Position numbers and translations under genes: made by a program. Positions 1 to 7,445 of a stretch of 64,000 nucleotides of DNA are shown piece after piece. The first letter of the stretch is position 1. Each line of letters begins with the position of its first letter. The DNA comes from Thiopseudomonas denitrificans (GTDB lineage Bacteria; Pseudomonadota; Gammaproteobacteria; Pseudomonadales; Pseudomonadaceae), in contig NZ_LNJZ01000003.1 of NCBI RefSeq assembly GCF_002866065.1, forward strand, positions 324,667 through 388,666. The letters are read 5' to 3'. The notes under the pieces are model-generated. The model saw only the letters and a list, made by a program, of their open reading frames with translations, had not been told where the DNA came from and did no database searches.

Positions 1-1
1 T

Positions 2-91
2 CCGCTGCAGTGGCCGATTGACCAGCAGCAGACCGGCGAAGCCCGTGGCTCCCATGAACTGGGCCGGATTGCGGCCACTCTGACCCCTTGA
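2..91 (+). CDS. DUF2271 domain protein, C-terminal end (partial)
   Basis: The frame that enters from the left edge ends in a TGA at 89-91 and encodes 29 residues ending GSHELGRIAATLTP. That tail (a QWP motif, then GSHELG) resembles the C-terminus of DUF2271 proteins, small exported proteins that commonly sit just upstream of DUF4198 and PepSY/flavodoxin-reductase genes. The next gene starts 11 bases after the stop, consistent with one operon. Only the tail is visible, so the family call rests on the motif plus the neighbourhood. Confidence 0.5.
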   Translation, partial: PLQWPIDQQQTGEARGSHELGRIAATLTP

Positions 92-102
92 GGATGTGCT
101 TA

Positions 103-1008
103 ATGAAAACCTTTACCAAACTGGGCCTGCTGACGCTGGCCACCTGTCTGTCATTTTCAGCCCATGCGCACCGTTCCTGGATGCTGCCGTCGGCCACTAT
201 CTTGTCCGGCGATGCACCCTGGGTGACCGTGGATGCGGCGGTGTCCAACGATATTTTTTACTTTGAACACTTTCCGCTGCAAATTGAAGGCGTAGGTCAG
301 CCCTTTGCCCGTCCCGGTGCGCAACAGCCGCCTCAAGCAGCCGACGGCAAGCCGGCTCCGCAGCCGATGCAGCGTCCACGTGCCAGCCTGCAGATCCAGC
401 GTCCGGACGGCAGTCTGGCCCAGCCGCAGTTTGGCAACACCGGCCGCTATCGCAGCACCTTTGATGTCGAGCTGGACCAGAAGGGTACCTGGAAACTGGC
501 CATCGCCAACCAGGGCCTGTTTGCCAGTTACGAGCTGGATGGCGAGCGCAAGCGCTGGTCCGGCAAGCTGGAAGATATCAAGGCTGCGATTCCGGCCAAG
601 GCGGACAAGCTGCAGGTGACCCGGTCTTCCAGCCGCATGGAAGTCTTTGTTACCTCCGGTGCGCCCTCTGAGCAGGTGCTGAAACCCACCGGCAAGGGTC
701 TGGAGCTGGCACCTTCTACTCACCCGAACGATCTGGTGCAGGGTGAAGCGGCCCGATTTGTGTTCCTGCTGGATGGCAAGCAGGCAGCCAACGTCAAGGT
801 GACGCTGATTCGTGAAGGCATCCGTTATCGTGACACTCTGGACGAGATCGAACTGACCACCAACGACCAGGGCGAATTCAGTGTCGACTGGCCACAGGCC
901 GGTATGTACTGGATTGAAGCGGTCAGCAGCATGCCGGTCAAGGATGACTCTCCTGTCACCCAGCGCCGCGACAGCTATACCGCCACCCTTGAAGTGATGG
1001 CTCCCTGA
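103..1008 (+). CDS. DUF4198 domain periplasmic protein
   Basis: A 301-residue exported protein. The signal peptide is about 22 residues and ends SFSAHA, followed at once by HRSWMLPS, the histidine-rich mature start typical of DUF4198 proteins. The family is often described as a periplasmic nickel/metal-related transport component, but its biochemistry is not settled. I prefer the ATG at 103 over a TTG at 88 because a GAGG ribosome site at 90-93 is well spaced for it. It lies between a DUF2271 tail and a flavodoxin-type reductase, a grouping that recurs with PepSY ferric-reductase genes and points to iron or other metal handling. Confidence 0.75.
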   Translation: MKTFTKLGLLTLATCLSFSAHAHRSWMLPSATILSGDAPWVTVDAAVSNDIFYFEHFPLQIEGVGQPFARPGAQQPPQAADGKPAPQPMQRPRASLQIQRPDGSLAQPQFGNTGRYRSTFDVELDQKGTWKLAIANQGLFASYELDGERKRWSGKLEDIKAAIPAKADKLQVTRSSSRMEVFVTSGAPSEQVLKPTGKGLELAPSTHPNDLVQGEAARFVFLLDGKQAANVKVTLIREGIRYRDTLDEIELTTNDQGEFSVDWPQAGMYWIEAVSSMPVKDDSPVTQRRDSYTATLEVMAP

Positions 1009-1013
1009 GCTTC

Positions 1014-2318
1014 ATGGATCAGCTAACCGCCGAATACAGCCGCCTGCTCTGGGCGGCTGTTGTATTGCTGGCCTATCTGGCGTTATGTGGCCGCATCTGG
1101 CTACGCCAGCGCAGACAGGCTGTGAGCGACGCGCCGCTAGCCGACTGCATCCTGGTGGGCTGGGCCAGCCAGGGTGGCGCTGCACAACAGCTGGCCGAAC
1201 AGTTGCAACACCAGTTGCAGGCTGCCGGATATCAGGCTCATTGTGCGGCGCTGCATCGTCTTAGCCATGCACAGCTGCAAGCCAGTCGCACATTGTTGTT
1301 TGTGGCCAGTACGTACGGTGAGGGCCAGCCACCGGAACACGCACGGGCCTTTTTGCACCAATTGCCAACCGGCATCGACCTGTCCCATGCCAGCGTCCAG
1401 GTGCTGGGCTTGGGCGATCGGCGCTATCCGCTGTTTTGCCAGTTTGCCCGGCAGTTGCAGGACGCCCTGCTGGAGCGGGGCGCACAGCAGGGCTGGCCGT
1501 TGTTGACGGTGGATAACCAGCATCCGCAAGACATCGCCAGCTGGCAAGCCAGCCTGGCGCAGCGTTTCAACCTTTCTCCGGTGCCGGCAGGCGTGACGCC
1601 TGACGAATACAGTGCCATCTTGCTGGAACGTACCTGCCTGAACCCGGGCAGCAACAGCCCCGGGTTGTTCCTGTTGCGTTTCCGGGTGCATGATGTCAGC
1701 TGGCAAACTGGGGATACCATCCGCGTGTGCCCATTCAACAACCCGCAGTTGTCCGGGCGTGAGTATTCGATTGCCAGTGCTTGTGGCGAACAGCTGGAGC
1801 TGATTGTACGGCTGGCCGGTCAATGCTCGTCATGGTTGTGCCAGACACTGGAAGCGGGCGAGCAAATCGTGTTTCGGGTCTGTGCCAAGCCGGCGTTCCG
1901 TACGGTCGATACGGCGCCGGCCATTTTCATTGGTGCCGGCAGCGGCATGGCCGGCTTGCGCGGGCACTTGCAGGCACGGCCTATCGGAAGTCACAACTGG
2001 CTGCTGTTCGGCGAGCGCTGCCCGGAAACCGATCAGGTTCTGGCCGAAGAAACCGGGAACTGGCTGATGAACGGGCACCTGCAATACCTCAATCTGGCGT
2101 TTTCCCGTGATCCGCAAAAACCAGCCTATGTGCAGGATTGTTTGCAAAAACATCAGGCCCGCCTGCTGGAATGGCTGGATAAAGGTGCCGTGCTGTACTT
2201 GTGCGGCAGCCTTCAGGGCATGGGGCGTAGCGTCGAAACCGTGCTGACTGGGCTGCTTGGTGCCAGCCGATTCAAGGCATTGAAACAGCAAGGGCGCTAC
2301 AGGGCGGATTTGTATTGA
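1014..2318 (+). CDS. membrane-anchored flavodoxin/FAD-binding reductase (sulfite reductase alpha-like)
   Basis: A 434-residue protein with one N-terminal membrane segment (about residues 8-28), a flavodoxin-like FMN domain (about 45-180; GWASQGGAAQQ and the STYGEGQPPEH loop) and an FAD/NAD(P)H reductase module (about 195-434; REYSIAS flavin motif, IGAGSGMAGLRGH nucleotide motif, C-terminal aromatic Tyr). It should pass electrons from NADPH through FAD and FMN to a membrane partner. In many relatives this module is fused or adjacent to a PepSY membrane protein thought to act as a ferric reductase. It starts 5 bases after the DUF4198 stop, so the two are probably co-transcribed. The substrate is inferred. 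Confidence 0.75.
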   Translation: MDQLTAEYSRLLWAAVVLLAYLALCGRIWLRQRRQAVSDAPLADCILVGWASQGGAAQQLAEQLQHQLQAAGYQAHCAALHRLSHAQLQASRTLLFVASTYGEGQPPEHARAFLHQLPTGIDLSHASVQVLGLGDRRYPLFCQFARQLQDALLERGAQQGWPLLTVDNQHPQDIASWQASLAQRFNLSPVPAGVTPDEYSAILLERTCLNPGSNSPGLFLLRFRVHDVSWQTGDTIRVCPFNNPQLSGREYSIASACGEQLELIVRLAGQCSSWLCQTLEAGEQIVFRVCAKPAFRTVDTAPAIFIGAGSGMAGLRGHLQARPIGSHNWLLFGERCPETDQVLAEETGNWLMNGHLQYLNLAFSRDPQKPAYVQDCLQKHQARLLEWLDKGAVLYLCGSLQGMGRSVETVLTGLLGASRFKALKQQGRYRADLY

Positions 2319-2568
2319 GGCGAGAGTTTCATGCATGTGCCATGCTTGTTGGCGTCTGGCTATAGGGCCTTGTAACTTTGACTGTAAGGGGTGACAGACT
2401 GCTTGATATGGCCCTGCCGGAGCGGTAGCAGAACTTGATTAAAGCAGAGTTGTTGCAGGTGGGTTTGCGTGTTGGTAAGGTTTTACCCTTGACAACCGCA
2501 CTGACGGATACAGGGAACATGTACACAGAGCGGCTGGCATGTGTGCTCCAAATATGAGGAAGCAGCAT

Positions 2569-3450
2569 ATGGTTAAAAAAGTTCACGGCATAAAACACCT
2601 GGCCAAAAACCGCATTGGTTTCCTGGGCGTAGCCAGCAAGAACAAACGTGCTGCCTGGCCAGTGTATGCCCTGCTGTCGGGTATCCTGCCGGGTTTGGCT
2701 TTGGCTGAACAATCGCCGCCCCTCAACATAGCGCCGGCCAGCAACTGGTCTGTATTGGTGAGTCCTTACTTATGGGGCGCTTCATTGAATGGAAACATGA
2801 AGCTGGCAGGTAAAAAACATAAAATTGATATGCCATTTTCGGAAATTGCCAGTCATCTGGACTCGGTTTTCATGGGAAATATCGAGTTGACCAATCATCG
2901 CTGGGGTGGCTATCTGGATGTTGTTCACGTTGATACCGATCAAAACGAACAGGTGCTTGGGCAGGCGTTCAACCTGGCGGTCCGGCAAACGACCGTCGCT
3001 GCTGGCGGATTCTATCGGGCGTATGAGTACGAACTGCCTGGAACGACCGTTTTTGGTGAGGCACGCCATATAGCCTTGGACCCTGTTGTCGGGGTGCGCT
3101 GGACCAAAATTGGCGCTTCGGTAAAAAACAAACCTTATGGCATCAGGATGAATAAGGAGGCTCGGTGGACTGATCCTTTTTTGGGGGCGCGCCTGAGTAT
3201 TGATTTGAGCACGCGCTGGAACTGGGCAACCCTGGTTGAGCTGGGTGGAATGGATACAGGGGGAAAGAAAAGCAGCAACATCAATACCTACCTCGGTTAT
3301 CGTGCAGTTGTGGGCAACTTTCCGGTAATTTTTAGGTTGGGGTATCGATCACTCAAGCAGCGTTATACGTCAACTGATTTTACGGGGCATACATTCAAGT
3401 ACGATATACGTCAATCAGGCCCGGTAGCCGGGTTGACCGTTCGTTTCTAA
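2569..3450 (+). CDS. putative outer-membrane beta-barrel protein
   Basis: A 293-residue exported protein with a long N-terminal region ending ILPGLALA as a likely signal peptide. The mature part is rich in alternating aromatic/polar strands (SPYLWGASLNG, GFYRAYEYELP, FRLGYRSLKQRY) and ends in a terminal Phe (GLTVRF), as outer-membrane barrels do. The ATG at 2569 is chosen because GAGGAA at 2556-2561 lies 7 bases upstream; an ATG at 2539 is possible. It is followed after 16 bases by a choloylglycine-hydrolase-family gene, probably in one transcript. I do not recognise a specific family; transport of that enzyme's substrate or product is a guess. Confidence 0.55.
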   Translation: MVKKVHGIKHLAKNRIGFLGVASKNKRAAWPVYALLSGILPGLALAEQSPPLNIAPASNWSVLVSPYLWGASLNGNMKLAGKKHKIDMPFSEIASHLDSVFMGNIELTNHRWGGYLDVVHVDTDQNEQVLGQAFNLAVRQTTVAAGGFYRAYEYELPGTTVFGEARHIALDPVVGVRWTKIGASVKNKPYGIRMNKEARWTDPFLGARLSIDLSTRWNWATLVELGGMDTGGKKSSNINTYLGYRAVVGNFPVIFRLGYRSLKQRYTSTDFTGHTFKYDIRQSGPVAGLTVRF

Positions 3451-3466
3451 TCAATGGAGCGTGATG

Positions 3467-4543
3467 ATGAAACATAACAGTGAACACCAGAACATGAAGC
3501 GCTCGGGCTTTCTGGCCTGTGCCATGGGGCTGCTGCTGGCCTCTGGCATAGCGGATGCCTGTACCCGGGTGGTTTACCTGGGTGAAAATGACCGGGTAAT
3601 TACAGCACGTTCCATGGATTGGAAAACCGACGTGGATACCAATTTGTGGGTATTCCCTCGCGGGATGAAGCGTTCCGGCCAAACCGGTCCGAATTCAATT
3701 CAATGGACGTCCACATATGGCAGCGTGATTGCTTCCGGCTACGATATTTCTACTACTGATGGGCTGAATGAAAAAGGGCTTTCAGCCAATGTGCTCTGGC
3801 TGGTCGAATCGGAATATCCTGACTTTACTGCTGACAGCAAGCCCGGTTTGACTCTGGCTGCATGGGCCCAGTATATGCTGGATAATTTCCCTGATGTTGC
3901 CAGTGCGGTAGAGGCCCTGCGTCAGGAACCATTCACCATAGTGACCGCGCAGGTACCGGGGCAGGAAAGGCTGGCAACCCTGCATTTGTCGTTGTCCGAT
4001 GCGTCCGGTGACAGCGCTATTATCGAATACATTGACGGCAAGCAGGTGATTCATCATGACCGCAGTTATCAGGTCATGACCAATTCCCCTACGTTCGAAC
4101 AGCAGCTGGCACTGAATACGTACTGGCAAAGCATCGGTGGTGTCACCATGCTGCCAGGCACCAATCGAGCGGCTGACCGTTTTGCACGAGCCTCTTTTTA
4201 TGTCAATGCCATTCCGCAGGCAGTGAGTGCCAGAGAGTCGATTGCCGGCATGTTCAGTGTGATCCGGAATGTGTCGGTGCCGTACGGAATTACCACCCCG
4301 GAAGAGCCGAATATTTCATCAACTCGTTGGCGTACAGTGGCAGACCATAAAGACCTACTGTATTTTTTCGAGTCTGCGATGAGCCCGAATGTTTTCTGGG
4401 TCGACCTGAAAACAATGGACTTTGGTGAGAACAGCGGGGTTGTCAAGGTTCTGAAACTGGACGCCAACCAAAGCCGGGTACTGGCTGGTGAAGTATCTGG
4501 TCACTTTGTAGACAGTAAACCATTCCAGTTTTTAGGGTTGTAG
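3467..4543 (+). CDS. linear amide C-N hydrolase, choloylglycine hydrolase/penicillin V acylase family
   Basis: A 358-residue Ntn hydrolase. A signal peptide ends GIADA, directly followed by CTRVVYLG, so cleavage exposes the catalytic N-terminal Cys typical of the family. The conserved RSMDW stretch follows about 20 residues later. Members cleave linear amides such as bile-salt conjugates, penicillin V and N-acyl-homoserine lactones; Gram-negative members often act on acyl-homoserine lactones. The start is the ATG at 3467 with GGAG at 3456-3459, though GTG/ATG codons directly before it are possible. It sits behind an outer-membrane barrel gene and ends before a terminator-like hairpin. The natural substrate cannot be read from sequence. 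Confidence 0.8.
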   Translation: MKHNSEHQNMKRSGFLACAMGLLLASGIADACTRVVYLGENDRVITARSMDWKTDVDTNLWVFPRGMKRSGQTGPNSIQWTSTYGSVIASGYDISTTDGLNEKGLSANVLWLVESEYPDFTADSKPGLTLAAWAQYMLDNFPDVASAVEALRQEPFTIVTAQVPGQERLATLHLSLSDASGDSAIIEYIDGKQVIHHDRSYQVMTNSPTFEQQLALNTYWQSIGGVTMLPGTNRAADRFARASFYVNAIPQAVSARESIAGMFSVIRNVSVPYGITTPEEPNISSTRWRTVADHKDLLYFFESAMSPNVFWVDLKTMDFGENSGVVKVLKLDANQSRVLAGEVSGHFVDSKPFQFLGL

Positions 4544-4565
4544 GCCATTCCATCCCCGGCAAGTT

Positions 4566-4595
4566 GCCGGTTGTGTCAGGAGTGATACAACCGGC
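4566..4595. terminator. hairpin between convergent genes
   Basis: A 9-bp perfect stem (GCCGGTTGT with ACAACCGGC) closes a 12-base loop between the amide hydrolase (+) and the Slam gene (-). There is no clear T-run on either side, so a bidirectional terminator role is inferred from position. Confidence 0.5.
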
Positions 4596-4672
4596 GCATA
4601 TTTATGGGGCCATCGGTTGCCCTGCCCTCATGCAGGCAGGCGGGACAGTGGGATGTTTACCAAGGTGTTGCC

Positions 4673-6196
4673 TCAAAAACTCTTTCTCAGCATCAGACTG
4701 ACCTCGGTTTGCTCAAAATCAAACGCCCAGCCGATATTGCTGCGGTTGATGTTGTGGCGCACACGGATTTCCGGCGTCAGCCCGGCCAACTGCCAGCCAT
4801 TGGCTCCGGCGCTGAGGATATACAACTGTTGGCGGTCCCGGCGCTGTTCGCCCAGGAAAAAATCATAGGCATCGTGGCGGGTTTCACGGTAAATCGCCAG
4901 GGCGTTAACAAACAATCCGGCACGGCCAGCAAACCCCTGATACACCCCAACGCGTGCCGACCAGTCCTTGCTGCTGGCTTGATCCACCTCGTATTTGTGG
5001 CGGCTGGCTGTCACCCCGCCATACAGACTGGTATTGGCCCGTGGCGAATAGGACAGGTTCAAGCCCCACTGGTGCATTGCATAGTTGGCTCCCAACTGCT
5101 TGCCCTTGCGGGTGTATTCGTAACGCTTACTGTCCAGGCTGGTGCCGATTTGCCATTTTTGGCTAAGGCTGCGCCGGGCCTCCAGTTGCAGGCCATGTGC
5201 CATATATTCGCTGGCCCGGTTACGGTAGTAATGCTCCACATAGGGCAGCAGCGTAAGGCTGTTGCGCACATCCAGATACTGATAACCCGCCTGCACAATC
5301 GCCAGATTGGTGCTGTAATCCTTTAGCGACGCATTGGGCGCATCATTGGTTTTTGAATAATAGCTGCCGTAACTCATGGGCTGCAGGTGCAGGTTGTGGT
5401 TACCGGCCAGATTGAAGCGGCGCTGCAACGACAGCTCGTAATTATTCATGCGGGATGCAATCGGCTCCGGCATCTGGCGCTCAAACAGGCAAATGCCGGC
5501 AAACGAACTCAGGCAACTGTAATAACCATTGGCCTGATTGATATTGTCGTTGCGGCCCCAGCCCAGCGCCGCACTGCCATGCCAACGGTCACGAATGGCC
5601 ATGGCCTGCTGGTACTGGGCAACCAGCATCTGCGCCTGCTCGGGCAGGCCCATGCCCAGCACCCGCGCAAAGCCCTTGGCGGCACGCCGCTCCTGGTGAT
5701 CCTCAAACCACAGCCGGGCCAGTTCCAGTTGAATGCGGGCGTCTTGCGGCTCCTGTTCGCTGGCTTGCTCCATCAGTCGCAGCGCCTGCGGATACTTGCC
5801 CAGAAAACGGGCATACAGGCTGTCCGCCATATTGGCCAGTGCTGGGCGGTGGCCCGGCAGCGCACGGTAACGCTCGACAAACTCGGGCAACTGGCTCCAC
5901 TGGCTGGTGTTGATGGCCACATAAATGGCCGGGGTTAACGATTCCAGCGTGCTGGCAACCTGATAACGCTGGCCCTCGTACATCAGTGTGCCGGGCGGAG
6001 CCGCCAGCTCCTGCTCGGCCTGCGATTGCTGCTGAATGCTGCGACGGGTTTGGTCTTGAATAAAGCGGGTATCGTCGTCATTGGCCTGGGCCTTGGGAAT
6101 GGTTAACAGGCACAGCAACAGCGCAGAGAGTAGAGGCAGGGTAAAGAATGAATTTTTTACCCTGCCTCTACTCTCGCAAAAGGAAAGATGTGGCAT
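4673..6196 (-). CDS. Slam-type outer-membrane exporter (surface lipoprotein assembly modifier, HsmA-like)
   Basis: A 507-residue protein: hydrophobic signal region (about residues 15-38, ending PKAQA), an N-terminal periplasmic helical TPR-like domain (about 40-200; repeats around LARLWFEDHQERRAAKGF), and a C-terminal barrel domain (about 205-507) ending MLRKSF with terminal Phe. This is the Slam/DUF560 architecture. Slam proteins move TbpB-like lipoproteins, or soluble haemophores such as hemophilin, across the outer membrane. The gene just upstream encodes a hemophilin-like secreted protein, the expected client. The only upstream Met is at 6196, with a weak ribosome site. A perfect 20-bp inverted repeat lies inside the signal-region codons (6126-6175). 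Confidence 0.82.
   Translation of the reverse strand: MPHLSFCESRGRVKNSFFTLPLLSALLLCLLTIPKAQANDDDTRFIQDQTRRSIQQQSQAEQELAAPPGTLMYEGQRYQVASTLESLTPAIYVAINTSQWSQLPEFVERYRALPGHRPALANMADSLYARFLGKYPQALRLMEQASEQEPQDARIQLELARLWFEDHQERRAAKGFARVLGMGLPEQAQMLVAQYQQAMAIRDRWHGSAALGWGRNDNINQANGYYSCLSSFAGICLFERQMPEPIASRMNNYELSLQRRFNLAGNHNLHLQPMSYGSYYSKTNDAPNASLKDYSTNLAIVQAGYQYLDVRNSLTLLPYVEHYYRNRASEYMAHGLQLEARRSLSQKWQIGTSLDSKRYEYTRKGKQLGANYAMHQWGLNLSYSPRANTSLYGGVTASRHKYEVDQASSKDWSARVGVYQGFAGRAGLFVNALAIYRETRHDAYDFFLGEQRRDRQQLYILSAGANGWQLAGLTPEIRVRHNINRSNIGWAFDFEQTEVSLMLRKSF
6126..6175. repeat. perfect 20-bp inverted repeat inside the slam 5' coding region
   Basis: The arms at 6126-6145 and 6156-6175 are exact reverse complements around a 10-base loop. 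They fall within codons of about residues 8-23 of the Slam protein. In mRNA this would be a very stable hairpin about 20 bases after the start codon. Confidence 0.9.
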
Positions 6197-6230
6197 AAAG
6201 ATTCCACAGAAAATCTGGGTGTATTAAGAT

Positions 6231-6250
6231 GGGGCCGGCGCACCGGCCCC
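6231..6250. terminator. GC-rich hairpin between hemophilin-like gene and slam
   Basis: A perfect 8-bp stem GGGGCCGG/CCGGCCCC closes a 4-base loop. On the minus strand it lies after the hemophilin-like stop and about 35 bases before the slam start, followed by a short T-containing stretch. It could partly terminate transcription and lower exporter expression relative to the secreted protein. Confidence 0.4.
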
Positions 6251-6347
6251 AACGTGGTTTCCCTCAAACACTACCGAACGGGTTACATTCGGCAGCGTCC
6301 GGTTTGACGCTCTTCACTGGTGGCCGCCAGTGGAGAGTGGTCAAACA

Positions 6348-7364
6348 TTAAGGAGTGATGGTGCCGCTGATTTTGCTGCCGCCGAAGGCGACGTCATCAG
6401 CTACACCAGTCGCACTCTGATAAATACCAGCCAGCGCTTCAGCACCATTGTAGAACTGACCCTGAATGGTCGAACCGTTACTGAAGCTGCCGCTATTGCC
6501 AATGGTTGTGCCAGCAAAGCTGATGGTCTGGGTAACACCATTCACATCACGACTGATGCTGTTGTTGGTAGCACCTGCACCAATGGTGCCGGAACCGTTG
6601 GCATAGGCTACATCCAGTTTGCCTTGGTACAGGTTCAGGTTGCCGGGCAGACCGCCAGCCAGGGTATTACCGTTGGCATCGGTACCGGTCTGGCCGGTCC
6701 CAATTACGCCATAGGTGGCGTTGATGGTTGTCGGCATGGTGGTGGAAGTAGTGGCATTGTCACCGACGTACCAGACAGTACGGTCCCCACTGGTCATATT
6801 GAGGTTGGTACCGGATGCAGCAGGCGAACCAACCCGTGGAGCCCACTCGCCAAAGTATACGCCCTCACCAACTGGCAACAGAGTGGTTGAACTGACAGCG
6901 CCAGGGGTAGTCTCACCCACTTGGCCAATGACCAGACCGCCAAACTGTGGTGCCAGCGACAGGGTGGTGATTTGGCGCACGCTGTTAACGGCAAAGTTGG
7001 CGTAATCGCTACCTGTGTTGGCGTCATTTACAGAGGTTTCATCTTTCCAGACTTGAGCCACTTTAAGTGGCAGCGGCAATTGCCCAACATGTGCCGGATA
7101 CAAGAAATAGTTACCATTACTGTCAGGAGCATCAGCAAGTGCTGCGTTGGAGCCGCGAATTGGGCCATCGGCCAGATCAATGTAACCAGAGGAACTATTG
7201 TTTAGTTTAAGCCCGGAGTTTCCTTTGTCAAACCATGTATGTGTGGAAGGCCCAACCTGAACCAAGCTCCCAGAGCTGCTGCCCTGAACATTGTTAGAAG
7301 CAGCCATCGCTGCGTTGCTGGTCAGAGCCGCAATAACGGCCAGTGTCAGAATTGATTTTTGCAT
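6348..7364 (-). CDS. hemophilin-like Slam-dependent secreted haemophore
   Basis: A 338-residue secreted protein with a clear signal peptide (residues 1-21, ending SNAAMA) and no cysteine, so it is not a lipoprotein. The N-terminal half would be the ligand-binding domain. The C-terminal part, about residue 270 onward (TISFAGTTIGNSGSF, then GQFYNGAEALAGIYQ), resembles the TbpB/hemophilin C-terminal barrel, the part recognised by Slam. Its neighbours are a Slam homologue downstream and a large TonB-dependent receptor 81 bases upstream, matching the hemophilin locus (HphA, HsmA, HphR) of Acinetobacter. It should capture haem outside the cell and hand it to the receptor. The ligand is inferred from family and context. 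Confidence 0.7.
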   Translation of the reverse strand: MQKSILTLAVIAALTSNAAMAASNNVQGSSSGSLVQVGPSTHTWFDKGNSGLKLNNSSSGYIDLADGPIRGSNAALADAPDSNGNYFLYPAHVGQLPLPLKVAQVWKDETSVNDANTGSDYANFAVNSVRQITTLSLAPQFGGLVIGQVGETTPGAVSSTTLLPVGEGVYFGEWAPRVGSPAASGTNLNMTSGDRTVWYVGDNATTSTTMPTTINATYGVIGTGQTGTDANGNTLAGGLPGNLNLYQGKLDVAYANGSGTIGAGATNNSISRDVNGVTQTISFAGTTIGNSGSFSNGSTIQGQFYNGAEALAGIYQSATGVADDVAFGGSKISGTITP

Positions 7365-7419
7365 AATGAATTACCGTGCAAAGTTGAGTTGATTGGCAGT
7401 TTTAACGCTGCCGGGATTT

Positions 7420-7439
7420 CTGGTTTTTAAAAAAACCAG
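7420..7439. terminator. AT-rich hairpin between receptor and hemophilin-like gene
   Basis: CTGGTTTTT pairs with its near-complement across a short A-run in the 81-base gap downstream of the receptor stop. It could attenuate readthrough or stabilise an mRNA 3' end. The call rests on symmetry only. Confidence 0.35.
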
Positions 7440-7445
7440 TAAAAA

